Shown piece after piece: positions 25,682-33,776 of a stretch of 64,000 nucleotides of DNA; within the stretch, counting starts at the first letter, position 1, and every line of letters begins with the position of its first letter. Source of the DNA: Ruminococcus flavefaciens (GTDB taxonomy: Bacteria > Bacillota > Clostridia > Oscillospirales > Ruminococcaceae); NCBI RefSeq assembly GCF_900119075.1, contig NZ_FPIP01000003.1, forward strand, positions 248,001 to 312,000, given 5' to 3'. The notes under the pieces were generated by a model. The model ran no database searches and had not been told where the DNA came from. It saw nothing but the letters and a program-made list of their open reading frames with translations. The position numbers and the translations under genes were made by a program.

Positions 25682-26059
25682 ATGAATATAATCAAGTATC
25701 CCTCGGACGAGGCAGTAAACGAAGCCGTAAAAAACGACAGCCGATTTCTTGCGGCGGTAAGCCTTGACGGGGCAAAAGCCTATGTAGGTGCGGCAGATGA
25801 CGCAGGTGACCACATAGCGCTTCTTGAAGCCTTTGACGAGTTCAGTCCCGCAGGCTTTTTCAGGCTGAGCTTCGACAGCCTGACCGCAGAGTGGACATTC
25901 TCGTGTCCGCGCACTTACAAGGGCATAGCCGCAGACAGCGAGCGCATGGACGCATACTACCGTGACGGACTGCGCGTACTGCCCGAGTTTCTTGTGATGT
26001 TCGGGTATTTTTCAAAGCTGAAGATAAAGAACCCACCGCCTGAAATATGGGCGTTTTAA
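25682..26059 (+). CDS. Unknown protein, first gene under T-box control
   Basis: A 125-residue soluble protein not recognised. It starts at ATG 25682 behind a full AAGGAGG, directly after the T-box terminator, so it is expressed when the cognate tRNA is uncharged. It has a mixed alpha/beta look, with no signal peptide or membrane helix, and a hydrophobic, proline-rich C terminus (NPPPEIWAF). It contains only one cysteine, so it is not itself cysteine-rich. It is followed by a repeat and then cysS, and probably shares their transcript. A link to cysteine supply or tRNA-Cys is suggested only by context. Confidence 0.72.
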   Translation: MNIIKYPSDEAVNEAVKNDSRFLAAVSLDGAKAYVGAADDAGDHIALLEAFDEFSPAGFFRLSFDSLTAEWTFSCPRTYKGIAADSERMDAYYRDGLRVLPEFLVMFGYFSKLKIKNPPPEIWAF

Positions 26060-26090
26060 TGCGTAATTATTGCATGAACGATAATTAATA

Positions 26091-26168
26091 TGTAGGGGCT
26101 GATGCCTACATCAGCCCGAATATAGTTGCCATATGAGCACGGGGCGATGTGGGCATCGCCCCCTACAC
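26091..26168. repeat. Palindromic repeats of the TGTAGGGG family
   Basis: TGTAGGGGCTGATG-CCTA-CATCAGCCC, then GGGGCGATG-TGGG-CATCGCCCC with CTACA. The two units are the same pair seen at 18131-18247, here in the opposite order. They sit between the unknown gene and cysS. Confidence 0.8.
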
Positions 26169-26194
26169 ACATAAATGATTTTGGAGGAATAAAA

Positions 26195-27613
26195 ATGCAG
26201 TTATACAATTCATTATCCCATAAAAAAGAAGAATTCGTGCCCCACGCTGAGGGCAAGGTAAATATGTACACCTGCGGACCTACTGTGTACCACTACGCTC
26301 ACATAGGCAACCTGAGAAGCTACATCATGGAGGATATACTCGAAAAATATCTTCGCTTCACAGGCTACGACGTGAACCGCGTTATGAATATAACCGACGT
26401 AGGTCATCTCACCAGCGACGGCGACACAGGCGACGATAAAATGCTCAAGGGAGCAAAGCGTGAGCACAAGACCGTTATGGAAATAGCAAAGTTCTACACA
26501 GACGCTTTCTTTGGCGACTGCGACAAGCTCAACATAAAGAAGCCCGACGTTGTAGTGCCTGCTACTACTTATATCGACGAGTTTATCCGCGTTATCAGCG
26601 TTCTTATGGAAAAGGGCTACGCTTACGAGGCAGGCGGAAACATCTATTTCGATACCTCAAAGCTTGAAAAGTACTACGTTTTCAACGATTTCAACGAGGA
26701 AGACCTTGCAGTAGGTGTTCGTGAGGGCGTTGAAGCTGACGAGAACAAGAGAAACAAGGCTGACTTCGTGCTCTGGTTCACAAAGTCCAAGTTCGACGAT
26801 CAGGAGCTCAAATGGGACAGCCCGTGGGGTATCGGCTACCCCGGCTGGCACATCGAGTGCTCATGCATAAGCATGAAGAACAACGGCGAGTACCTCGATA
26901 TCCACTGCGGCGGAATCGACAACGCTTTCCCTCACCACACCAACGAGATAGCTCAGTCTGAGGCTTACCTCGGACATAAGTGGTGCAACTACTGGTTCCA
27001 TGTGCTCCACCTCAATACAAACAGCGGCAAGATGAGCAAGAGCAAGGGCGAGTTCCTTACAGTATCGCTCCTCGAAGAAAAAGGCTACAAGCCTGTGGTA
27101 TACCGTTTCTTCTGCCTGCTTTCACACTACAGGAAGTCCCTTGTGTTCTCATGGGAGAACCTTGACAACGCTGTTGTGGCTTACAACAAGCTCATAGAGA
27201 AGATAGCTCCTCTTACTAAGGAGAATGGCGGCGATATCGACAAGGCTGAGTACGACCGCCTTATGAAGGACTTCACAGACGCTCTCGACAACGATATTAA
27301 CACCGCTATGGGTATCACAGTTATATACGACGTGCTGAAATCCAAGGCAAATGGCGCTACAAAGCTTGCTCTTATCGCTAAGTTCGACGAAGTTCTCGGA
27401 CTTGACCTTATTGCAAATGCTAAGGAGCTTGCAGAAAACGCAGGTTCGGCTTCTGCTGATATCCCAAGTGAGGTTCTTGAGCTTGTTGAACAGCGCAAGG
27501 CTGCACGTAAGGAAAAGAATTTCGCACTGGCAGACGAGCTCCGCGACAAGATAGCAGCTCTGGGCTATGAGGTCAAGGAGACAAGACAGGGAACAGAGAT
27601 AAACAAGCTCTGA
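26195..27613 (+). CDS. cysS: Cysteinyl-tRNA synthetase
   Basis: A 472-residue class I synthetase that charges tRNA-Cys. The HIGH motif appears as HIGN in VYHYAHIGNLR; KMSKSKG is intact. Zinc ligands are the cysteine in MYTCGPTVY, the cysteines of HIECSC and the histidines in HCGGIDNAFPHH, which together discriminate cysteine. The start is ATG 26195 behind GGAGGA; the open frame extends into the repeat. The T-box about 530 bases upstream, across the small unknown gene, is the likely control. Confidence 0.96.
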   Translation: MQLYNSLSHKKEEFVPHAEGKVNMYTCGPTVYHYAHIGNLRSYIMEDILEKYLRFTGYDVNRVMNITDVGHLTSDGDTGDDKMLKGAKREHKTVMEIAKFYTDAFFGDCDKLNIKKPDVVVPATTYIDEFIRVISVLMEKGYAYEAGGNIYFDTSKLEKYYVFNDFNEEDLAVGVREGVEADENKRNKADFVLWFTKSKFDDQELKWDSPWGIGYPGWHIECSCISMKNNGEYLDIHCGGIDNAFPHHTNEIAQSEAYLGHKWCNYWFHVLHLNTNSGKMSKSKGEFLTVSLLEEKGYKPVVYRFFCLLSHYRKSLVFSWENLDNAVVAYNKLIEKIAPLTKENGGDIDKAEYDRLMKDFTDALDNDINTAMGITVIYDVLKSKANGATKLALIAKFDEVLGLDLIANAKELAENAGSASADIPSEVLELVEQRKAARKEKNFALADELRDKIAALGYEVKETRQGTEINKL

Positions 27614-27617
27614 TACA

Positions 27618-27741
27618 AATTCATAATGCTTAATGCATAATTCATAATTATAAGTGTCCGCCTTTAGGCGGACATATTGAATAAAGCTGTCAGCGCAAGC
27701 TGACACATTAATTATGCATTATGAATTGTGAATTATGAATT
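27618..27741. repeat. Large inverted-repeat element (MITE-like)
   Basis: A 124-base element with long AT-rich ends that are imperfect inverted repeats of each other: the left end begins AATTCATAATGC, the right end closes GTGAATTATGAATT. Inside are two perfect hairpins, TGTCCGCC-TTTA-GGCGGACA and TGTCAGC-GCAA-GCTGACA. There is no open frame of note. It fills the gap between cysS and the hydrolase gene and looks like a non-autonomous mobile element or a repeat of that kind. Confidence 0.65.
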
Positions 27742-27766
27742 AAATAAACGGAACGGAGAATATCCA

Positions 27767-28552
27767 ATGGCAAGACTTTATCCCCTTTTCAGCTCCAGCA
27801 AGGGCAATTCCTCCTTTATCGGAACAGAAAAGGGCGGCATACTCATAGACTGCGGCGTAAGCTTCAAGCGGCTCAGCGAAGCCCTCGAAGTCAACCACAT
27901 TCCCCTGAGCGCTGTACAGGGAGTTTTCATAACCCATGAGCACTCGGACCACGTTGCAGGACTTGCAATGCTGACCAAGAAAACGGGAATGCCTGTATAC
28001 GGTCAGAAGCGCACTTTGCAGCGGCTCTGCGACGGGAATAAGATAGCGCCTGTCTCTCATGTCATTGACATTACGGGCAAGACCATAAGCTGCGGCGGCA
28101 GCGAGGTGAGCTGCTTCAATACGCCTCACGACGCCATACAGAGCTGCGGCTACAGGATACATACCTCCGATGATAAGTACTGCGCCATTTGTACGGACTT
28201 GGGACACGTTACTCCCGAGGTTGACGAGGCGCTGAATGGCTGCCGAATGGTGCTCATCGAAGCCAACTACGACGACTATATGCTGCGCACAGGTCCGTAT
28301 CCTCTGTATCTGAAAGAGCGCATACTTTCGCCAAACGGTCATCTCTCCAACGACGACTGCGCCGTGCAGGTGGGAAAGCTCATAGAGCGAGGAACTACCC
28401 ATTTCCTGCTGGGACATCTCAGTCAGGACAACAACCGTCCCAATATCGCGGACAGCACCGTTCAGCGGAGCCTTGAACGCTTCGCAAGGGGCAGGGACTA
28501 CCTTTTGGGCGTAGCTCCCGTTGAAACTCAGGGAGGAGCTGTTATTTTCTGA
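27767..28552 (+). CDS. Metallo-beta-lactamase-fold hydrolase, YycJ/WalJ-like
   Basis: A 261-residue protein with the MBL zinc site ITHEHSDHVAG and further ligand regions (CTDLGHVT and a late GHLSQDNN). The opening LFSSSKGNSSFIG is typical of YycJ/WalJ, a 5'-3' exonuclease-like MBL protein tied to cell-wall and replication control in Bacillus. It overlaps rlmH by one base; the pairing of walJ and rlmH is common in Firmicutes, which supports the call. Start ATG 27767 follows a GGAG-type site; the longer open frame enters the upstream repeat. Confidence 0.85.
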   Translation: MARLYPLFSSSKGNSSFIGTEKGGILIDCGVSFKRLSEALEVNHIPLSAVQGVFITHEHSDHVAGLAMLTKKTGMPVYGQKRTLQRLCDGNKIAPVSHVIDITGKTISCGGSEVSCFNTPHDAIQSCGYRIHTSDDKYCAICTDLGHVTPEVDEALNGCRMVLIEANYDDYMLRTGPYPLYLKERILSPNGHLSNDDCAVQVGKLIERGTTHFLLGHLSQDNNRPNIADSTVQRSLERFARGRDYLLGVAPVETQGGAVIF

Positions 28553-29025
28553 TGAATATAAATCTTATAGTCATAGGCAAGCTGAAAGAGGAATATCTCC
28601 GCAGCGCCTGTGCAGAATATATAAAGCGGCTGGGCAGGTACTGCAATTTCGAGCTCCACGAGCTGGACGAGTGCCGACTCAGTGACGAGCCCTCGGAAAA
28701 GGAGATAGCGACTGCGCTGAAAAAGGAAGCGGAGCAGATAAAGCGCTATGCAAAGGGCATGATAGTGCCTATGTGTATCGAGGGGAAGCAGCTCACAAGT
28801 CCCGAGCTCTCGGAGAAGATAAGCTCCGCAGGAGTAAGCGGTCAGAGCACCGTGACCTTTATAATAGGAAGTTCATTCGGACTTGATCCCGAGATAAAGG
28901 CAATGGGAGCGCTTAAACTCTCTATGTCGAAGATGACCTTTCCACACCAGCTTGCAAGGGTAATGCTCTTAGAGCAGATATACCGCGCATTCCAGATCGC
29001 AGAGGGCGGAAAATACCATAAATAA
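28552..29025 (+). CDS. rlmH: 23S rRNA pseudouridine-1915 N3-methyltransferase
   Basis: A 157-residue SPOUT methyltransferase (YbeA/RlmH). It has the knotted SAM site in FIIGSSFGLDPEIK and the C-terminal signature HQLARVMLLEQIYRAFQI. It methylates a pseudouridine in helix 69 of 23S rRNA on assembled ribosomes. Length and motifs are standard. It ends at a terminator. Confidence 0.96.
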   Translation: MNINLIVIGKLKEEYLRSACAEYIKRLGRYCNFELHELDECRLSDEPSEKEIATALKKEAEQIKRYAKGMIVPMCIEGKQLTSPELSEKISSAGVSGQSTVTFIIGSSFGLDPEIKAMGALKLSMSKMTFPHQLARVMLLEQIYRAFQIAEGGKYHK

Positions 29026-29051
29026 AAAGGACAGCTTCGGCTGTCCTTTTT
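29025..29051 (+). terminator. Intrinsic terminator after rlmH
   Basis: AAAAGGACAGC-TTCG-GCTGTCC followed by TTTTTT: an 11-bp stem with a stable UUCG-type loop. Confidence 0.93.
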
Positions 29052-29052
29052 T

Positions 29053-29077
29053 AGCCGTTAGTTTTGTAGGGGCTGTA
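29053..29077. repeat. Left-end fragment of the TGTAGGGG family
   Basis: AGCCGTTAG, a short spacer, then TGTAGGGGCTG. The AGCCGTTAG end is the same as at the ends of prmC and the UPF0104 gene, but here it lies outside any gene. Confidence 0.65.
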
Positions 29078-29099
29078 ATTTTAGGTGAATCCTGCGGAC

Positions 29100-29128
29100 T
29101 TGACAGCCAAAAGGCGTTGTGATATAAT
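29100..29128 (+). promoter_or_regulatory. Sigma-A promoter of the glycan export operon
   Basis: TTGACA (29100-29105), 17-base spacer, TATAAT (29123-29128), both full consensus. It precedes the exporter permease by about 70 bases. Confidence 0.88.
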
Positions 29129-29199
29129 TAAAAGATACTATGGAATTTTATGCGCTTTTGACGGTAAAGACCGTTTCTGCGCGTTTCAAGGAGCAATTA

Positions 29200-29976
29200 A
29201 TGAGTACGATCAAAGAGCTGTATGCTTACAGACAGATGATATTCAGCCTTGTGAAAAAGGACCTCCGCGGACGCTACAAGGGCTCGGTGCTGGGCTTTTT
29301 GTGGACGTTCATCAATCCGCTTTTCCAGCTGATAGTCTACACGATAGTTTTCTCTAAGATACTTCGCAACGATATACCGAGGTATTACCTTTACCTCTTC
29401 GTTGCGCTGATACCGTGGATATTCTTCTCCTCCTCCATAACGGTGGGAGCAGCGTCCATTATATCACAGAAAGACCTCGTAAAGAAGATATACTTCCCGC
29501 GAATGGTAATCCCCATATCCTATGTGACCAGCTGCTTTGTGAATATGCTGCTGTGCTTCATAGTCATATTTGCGGTGATAATAGTAACGGGAGCAGGAAT
29601 AAACTTCGTGGCAGTTCTGACTCTGCCTGTGATAATGATAGTGGAGTATATATTCGCCCTCGGTATGGCGATGATAGCTTCGGCGGTAACAGTTTATTTC
29701 AGAGACTTGGAGCATATCCTCGGCATTGTTGCAATGGCGTGGATGTATCTTACCCCCGTAGTTTACTCCAAGAAGATAGTCCCTGACAGGTATCTGCCCC
29801 TGTTCAATCTCAACCCCATGACGCATATTATCGACTGCTACAGGACGGTGCTCTATGAAAAGCAGGTACCCGACCTGACAGCGCTTCTCTGGGCGGCAGG
29901 TCTGGGAGTATTCTTCCTTGTATTCGGCGCATTCGTATTCAACAAGCTTCAAAGGCATTTTGCGGAGGAACTCTGA
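29200..29976 (+). CDS. ABC-2 polysaccharide exporter, permease subunit (Wzm/TagG type)
   Basis: A 258-residue membrane protein with an amphipathic N-terminal helix (VKKDLRGRYKGSVLGFLW, the hallmark of Wzm/TagG) and six membrane helices. Two copies form the channel that moves undecaprenyl-linked glycan across the membrane, driven by the ATPase encoded next. ATG 29200 follows CAAGGAG; the frame upstream is open for 20 codons but overlaps the leader. The stop overlaps the start of the ATPase gene by one base. Confidence 0.92.
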   Translation: MSTIKELYAYRQMIFSLVKKDLRGRYKGSVLGFLWTFINPLFQLIVYTIVFSKILRNDIPRYYLYLFVALIPWIFFSSSITVGAASIISQKDLVKKIYFPRMVIPISYVTSCFVNMLLCFIVIFAVIIVTGAGINFVAVLTLPVIMIVEYIFALGMAMIASAVTVYFRDLEHILGIVAMAWMYLTPVVYSKKIVPDRYLPLFNLNPMTHIIDCYRTVLYEKQVPDLTALLWAAGLGVFFLVFGAFVFNKLQRHFAEEL

Positions 29977-31202
29977 TGGCAGAAAATGATATCGCAATAG
30001 AGGTCAGAAACGTGACCAAGAGCTTCAAGGTGTACCTCGACAAGGGTGCCCAGCTGAAGGAGCGCCTGTTGTTCCGCAAGCGCAGCCGCTATGAGGAGCG
30101 CAAGGTGCTCCGCGGCATAAGCTTTGACGTAAAAAAAGGCGAAGCCATAGGACTTATCGGTCACAACGGCTGCGGCAAGAGTACAACGCTGAAGCTTCTC
30201 ACAAGGATAATGTATCCCGACGAGGGAACTATAAAGCTGAAAGGCAGGGTTTCCAGCCTTATAGAGCTGGGAGCAGGTTTTCATCCCGATATGAGCGGCA
30301 GGGAGAACATCTACACCAATGCGGCTATATTCGGACTCACCAAAAAGGAAATAGACGCCCGTATCAAGGATATAGTGGACTTTTCGGAGCTTGCCGAGTT
30401 CATCGACAACCCTGTCCGCACATATTCCTCGGGTATGTATATGCGACTGGCATTCTCGGTAGCTATAAATGTTGACGCGGACGTGCTTCTTATCGACGAG
30501 ATACTCGCCGTAGGCGACGCCAATTTCCAGACAAAGTGCTTCAACAAGCTAAAGGAGATAAAGGCGCAGGGCACTACTATAGTAATAGTATCCCACGCCC
30601 TCGGACAGATAGAGCAGATATGCGACCGCGCTATATGGATACACGAGGGACTTATCAAGGCGGAGGGACCTCCCAAGGAGATAGACCTTGAATACCTTGA
30701 TTATATGAGCAGAAAAATGCAGGAAAAGAACAAGTCCGAAAGCGATGCGGAGGAGGTCTCCGAGGAGGAGACAGGAAAGCGCTGGGGCAGCGGAGAGGTG
30801 CGTATAAAAAAGGTGCGCTCCTTTGCGGCTGACGGCAGCGAGCAGAAGACCTTCCGTACAGGCGAGGACATAAGGCTCAGTATCGACTATACCGTGAAAA
30901 AGCCCGTAAAGGACGCGGTATTCGGCTTCGGAGTCTTTGACATGAACGGTATACAGTGCTACGGCACCAATACCCGTATAGACAAGCAGCCCGACATAAC
31001 TATCAGCGAAAGCGGTACGGCGGAGATACTGATGAAAAACGTTGAGCTCCTTGCAGGCGAGTACAATATCGACATCGCCATAGAGCAGGGCGAAGGCATA
31101 CCAATTGACTATTTCCGTCAGGCATACAGGATACAGATGATATCGGCAATGGGCGATGTGGGAGTTTCCCGCATCGAACACACATGGAAGCTCAAGAGGT
31201 AA
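29976..31202 (+). CDS. ABC-2 polysaccharide exporter, ATPase with glycan-binding domain (Wzt/TagH type)
   Basis: A 408-residue ATPase. Residues 1-250 form the nucleotide-binding domain with Walker [10 protein letters not shown], the signature region YSSGMYMRLAFSVAI and Walker B VLLIDEILAVGD. After a charged linker, residues about 268-408 form a Wzt-type C-terminal beta-sandwich, beginning KRWGSGEVRIKKV, that in known systems recognises the finished glycan end. This points to the model in which chain length is set by a capping enzyme and the cap is read by Wzt. The capping candidate is the methyltransferase encoded next. Confidence 0.92.
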   Translation: MAENDIAIEVRNVTKSFKVYLDKGAQLKERLLFRKRSRYEERKVLRGISFDVKKGEAIGLIGHNGCGKSTTLKLLTRIMYPDEGTIKLKGRVSSLIELGAGFHPDMSGRENIYTNAAIFGLTKKEIDARIKDIVDFSELAEFIDNPVRTYSSGMYMRLAFSVAINVDADVLLIDEILAVGDANFQTKCFNKLKEIKAQGTTIVIVSHALGQIEQICDRAIWIHEGLIKAEGPPKEIDLEYLDYMSRKMQEKNKSESDAEEVSEEETGKRWGSGEVRIKKVRSFAADGSEQKTFRTGEDIRLSIDYTVKKPVKDAVFGFGVFDMNGIQCYGTNTRIDKQPDITISESGTAEILMKNVELLAGEYNIDIAIEQGEGIPIDYFRQAYRIQMISAMGDVGVSRIEHTWKLKR

Positions 31203-31205
31203 AAA

Positions 31206-32222
31206 ATGAGTAATATATCGCAGTTTATAGACAGTGTAAAAAATCAGAAGGGTATCAAGGGTGCGCTGAAAAGAAAGCTTTTCGGCTGGCTTTTTGCCGG
31301 CTTGGAGGCAGCAGACAGGGATATCGCCAATGTGCAGACAAGTGATGAATTGAGAAAGGACTTTGAGGCTGCCTGCGTCAATCTCAGGAACAACAATACC
31401 CTCATAGAAAGGCTCATCAGCGAGGAGGAATTCCTCAAGAGCAAGCTTGGCTCTGTGGAAAAAAAACTGAAAGCGGCTCCCGTGCAGACGAGCAAGGAGG
31501 GAGCTGTACAGACCGTACAGCCTGCGGCTGAGAGCAGCGGCTCGGATTACGATGATATCGACTATTTCGACTTTGAGAACCACTTCCGCGGCTCTATCGA
31601 GAGCATAAAGAAGTCTCAGGAGTTCTACCTCAAATACTGCCGCGGCAAGAAAAAGGTAGTGGATATCGGCTGCGGCAGGGGAGAATTCCTCTCACTCATG
31701 CAGGATAACGGCATAGCTGCCGAGGGCGTGGATATCTATGAGCCCTATACCGAATACTGCAATTCCAAGGGGCTGAAAGCCACCTGCGCCGACGGCTGCG
31801 ACTTCCTCGAAAAGACCGAGGGCGTTGACGGCATATTCGTGGGACAGGTAGTGGAGCACCTTAAACCTCATCAGATAATACGCCTGTGCAATACTGCATA
31901 TGAGCGCCTTGAAGTCGGCGGCTGTATCATCATGGAGACGCCGAACCCTACATCGCTGTCCATATACACAAATGCATTCTACATCGATCCCTCACATATA
32001 AAGCCTGTTCACCCGCTTACGCTGCAATATTACCTTGAAAAGGCAGGCTTTAAGGATATCGAGATAATATATACCGAAAGCAGCAGACCGCCCTTTGAGA
32101 TACCTCCTCTGAAATTGGCAGACGGAGAAAATACGGCTGAATTCAATGAGGCGATGAAGCGCGTATCCGATATGATATTCGGAAGTCAGGATTACGCGGT
32201 AGTAGCCGTAAAGAAAGGATAA
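31206..32222 (+). CDS. Coiled-coil class I methyltransferase, possible glycan-capping enzyme
   Basis: A 338-residue protein. The first 35 residues contain a basic-hydrophobic amphipathic helix (GALKRKLFGWLFAGLE) that could bind membrane; a coiled coil covers about 45-92; a linker leads to a SAM methyltransferase domain from about 120, with motif I VVDIGCGRGE (151-160) and a VGQVVEHL loop. It lies 3 bases after the Wzt-like ATPase that has a glycan-binding domain. In E. coli O9a-type systems a methylating terminator (WbdD) with a coiled-coil ruler caps the chain for Wzt. A similar role is inferred; no kinase domain is seen. Confidence 0.75.
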   Translation: MSNISQFIDSVKNQKGIKGALKRKLFGWLFAGLEAADRDIANVQTSDELRKDFEAACVNLRNNNTLIERLISEEEFLKSKLGSVEKKLKAAPVQTSKEGAVQTVQPAAESSGSDYDDIDYFDFENHFRGSIESIKKSQEFYLKYCRGKKKVVDIGCGRGEFLSLMQDNGIAAEGVDIYEPYTEYCNSKGLKATCADGCDFLEKTEGVDGIFVGQVVEHLKPHQIIRLCNTAYERLEVGGCIIMETPNPTSLSIYTNAFYIDPSHIKPVHPLTLQYYLEKAGFKDIEIIYTESSRPPFEIPPLKLADGENTAEFNEAMKRVSDMIFGSQDYAVVAVKKG

Positions 32223-32225
32223 ATC

Positions 32226-32681
32226 ATGGAAAACGGAAGTATAAATATAGAAGAGATAATGGCTGAGATAAAGCAGAAGATAAAGGAGCAGGGGCTTACT
32301 GCGGATATGCTCAGCTTTGAGGACGTTCCATACAAAAAGAACGCTCAGAGCGGTTCTGCCTCGGAGGCTCTCGACTATATCAGCACACATTACTATATAC
32401 AGCCCTACAAGGAGCTTCAGGGAAACGGCATAAAGGTTTTCTTCAAGAAAGTTCTCCGCAAGCTTATGAAGTTCTACGTAGAGCCCGTCGTATTCGAGCA
32501 GAACGACTTCAACGCAAATGCGGTCACGGTCATCAAGTCTCTCACAGAGAACAAGTCCGCTGATATGAGCAGCAAGGTAGAGGCTATGGAGCTTGCTCAC
32601 AAGGAGCTCATGATACGTCTTGACAAGCTGGAGCGCGAAAATGCGGAGCTCCGCAGCAGGCTTAACGGAGAGAGCAAGTAA
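32226..32681 (+). CDS. Coiled-coil accessory protein of the glycan export locus
   Basis: A 151-residue protein. A helical N terminus is followed by an amphipathic stretch (IKVFFKKVLRKLMKFYVEP), an FNANAV segment, and a C-terminal coiled coil from about 103 to 147. The basic amphipathic helix followed by a coiled coil repeats the layout of the N-terminal part of the methyltransferase encoded 3 bases upstream, so the two may pair. It overlaps the next gene by one base. No enzyme motif is present. A membrane-linked scaffold or length ruler is a guess from layout. Confidence 0.65.
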   Translation: MENGSINIEEIMAEIKQKIKEQGLTADMLSFEDVPYKKNAQSGSASEALDYISTHYYIQPYKELQGNGIKVFFKKVLRKLMKFYVEPVVFEQNDFNANAVTVIKSLTENKSADMSSKVEAMELAHKELMIRLDKLERENAELRSRLNGESK

Positions 32682-33754
32682 TGAGAGTAGTTCAGATACT
32701 GCCTACCCTTTCATTCGGCGACGGCGTAGGAAATGACGCGATAGCACTTAAAGAAATAATCGGCAAAATGGGCTATTCCACAGATATCTATGCCGAGAAT
32801 ATAGACAAGAGACTTCCCGAGGGCACAGCTATAAAGGCTGACAAGCTCCGCGACCTGAAAAAGGACGATGTGCTCATATACCACAAGTCCACAGGCACGG
32901 ACTTATCCTTTAAAATAGACACTTACAAGTGCCGCAGGGTGATGATATACCACAATATCACTCCTCCCGATTTCTTCCGCCCCTACAGCGCTTCGGCTAC
33001 ACAGCTTACGGAGTACGGCTACAAGGGCGTTGAGTATCTCCGCGACAAAATGGACTATGTCCTTGCGGTGTCGGAGTACAACAAGTCGGAGCTCATCAGA
33101 ATGGGCTATACCTGCAAGATAGACATAAGCCCCTCACTGACAAAGTTTGAGGACTACGAGCAGGCTCCCGACGAGGCTACCATGAAGAAGTACCGCGACG
33201 GCAAGAAAAACATCATATTCGTGGGCAGAATAGCTCCCAACAAGAAGCAGGAAAACGTTATACGCGCTTACTGCTGCTACAGGAAGCTCAACCCGGATTC
33301 GAGACTTATACTTGTAGGCTCGGCAAACGGCATGGAGAACTACAACGAGCGCCTTGTGAAGTATGTCAAGGCTCTCGGACTCAGCGACGATGTTATCTTC
33401 ACGGGACATATCAAGTTCAGTGAGATACTGGCGTATTACCACATTGCCGACGCTTTTCTCTGCATGAGCGAGCATGAGGGACTGTGCGTACCGCTGGTTG
33501 AATCCATGTTCTTCGGCGTGCCCATAATAGCCTATAATACCAGCGCTATCGGCGAGACTCTCGGCGGCAGCGGCATACTTCTTGACGATAACGATCCCGT
33601 ATTCACGGCGGCAGTCATGGACAGACTGCTCACCGACGACAAGCTCCGTGAGAGCGTCATCGAGGGACAGCGCAAGAGACTGGAATACTTTTCATACGAG
33701 AGACTCAGCAATATATTCGAGACAAAGCTGAAAGCCTTTATTGAAGGCAAATAA
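32681..33754 (+). CDS. GT4-family glycosyltransferase
   Basis: A 357-residue GT-B enzyme. It opens VVQILPTLSFGDGVGNDA, a glycine-rich acceptor-side loop, and has the donor half with IIFVGRIAPNKKQEN and E-x7-E in EGLCVPLVE. It overlaps the previous gene by one base and ends 22 bases before the next glycosyltransferase. Donor and acceptor unknown. It belongs to the set that builds the glycan exported by the ABC pair. Confidence 0.88.
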   Translation: MRVVQILPTLSFGDGVGNDAIALKEIIGKMGYSTDIYAENIDKRLPEGTAIKADKLRDLKKDDVLIYHKSTGTDLSFKIDTYKCRRVMIYHNITPPDFFRPYSASATQLTEYGYKGVEYLRDKMDYVLAVSEYNKSELIRMGYTCKIDISPSLTKFEDYEQAPDEATMKKYRDGKKNIIFVGRIAPNKKQENVIRAYCCYRKLNPDSRLILVGSANGMENYNERLVKYVKALGLSDDVIFTGHIKFSEILAYYHIADAFLCMSEHEGLCVPLVESMFFGVPIIAYNTSAIGETLGGSGILLDDNDPVFTAAVMDRLLTDDKLRESVIEGQRKRLEYFSYERLSNIFETKLKAFIEGK

Positions 33755-33776
33755 GCTGCCTGATAAGGATACTGAA

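Noticed and set aside
30549..31583. Long minus-strand open frame of 344 codons opposite the Wzt-like ATPase and methyltransferase genes
   Set aside because: No family resemblance, no ribosome binding site, and both plus-strand genes are clearly real. It is a shadow caused by codon bias.
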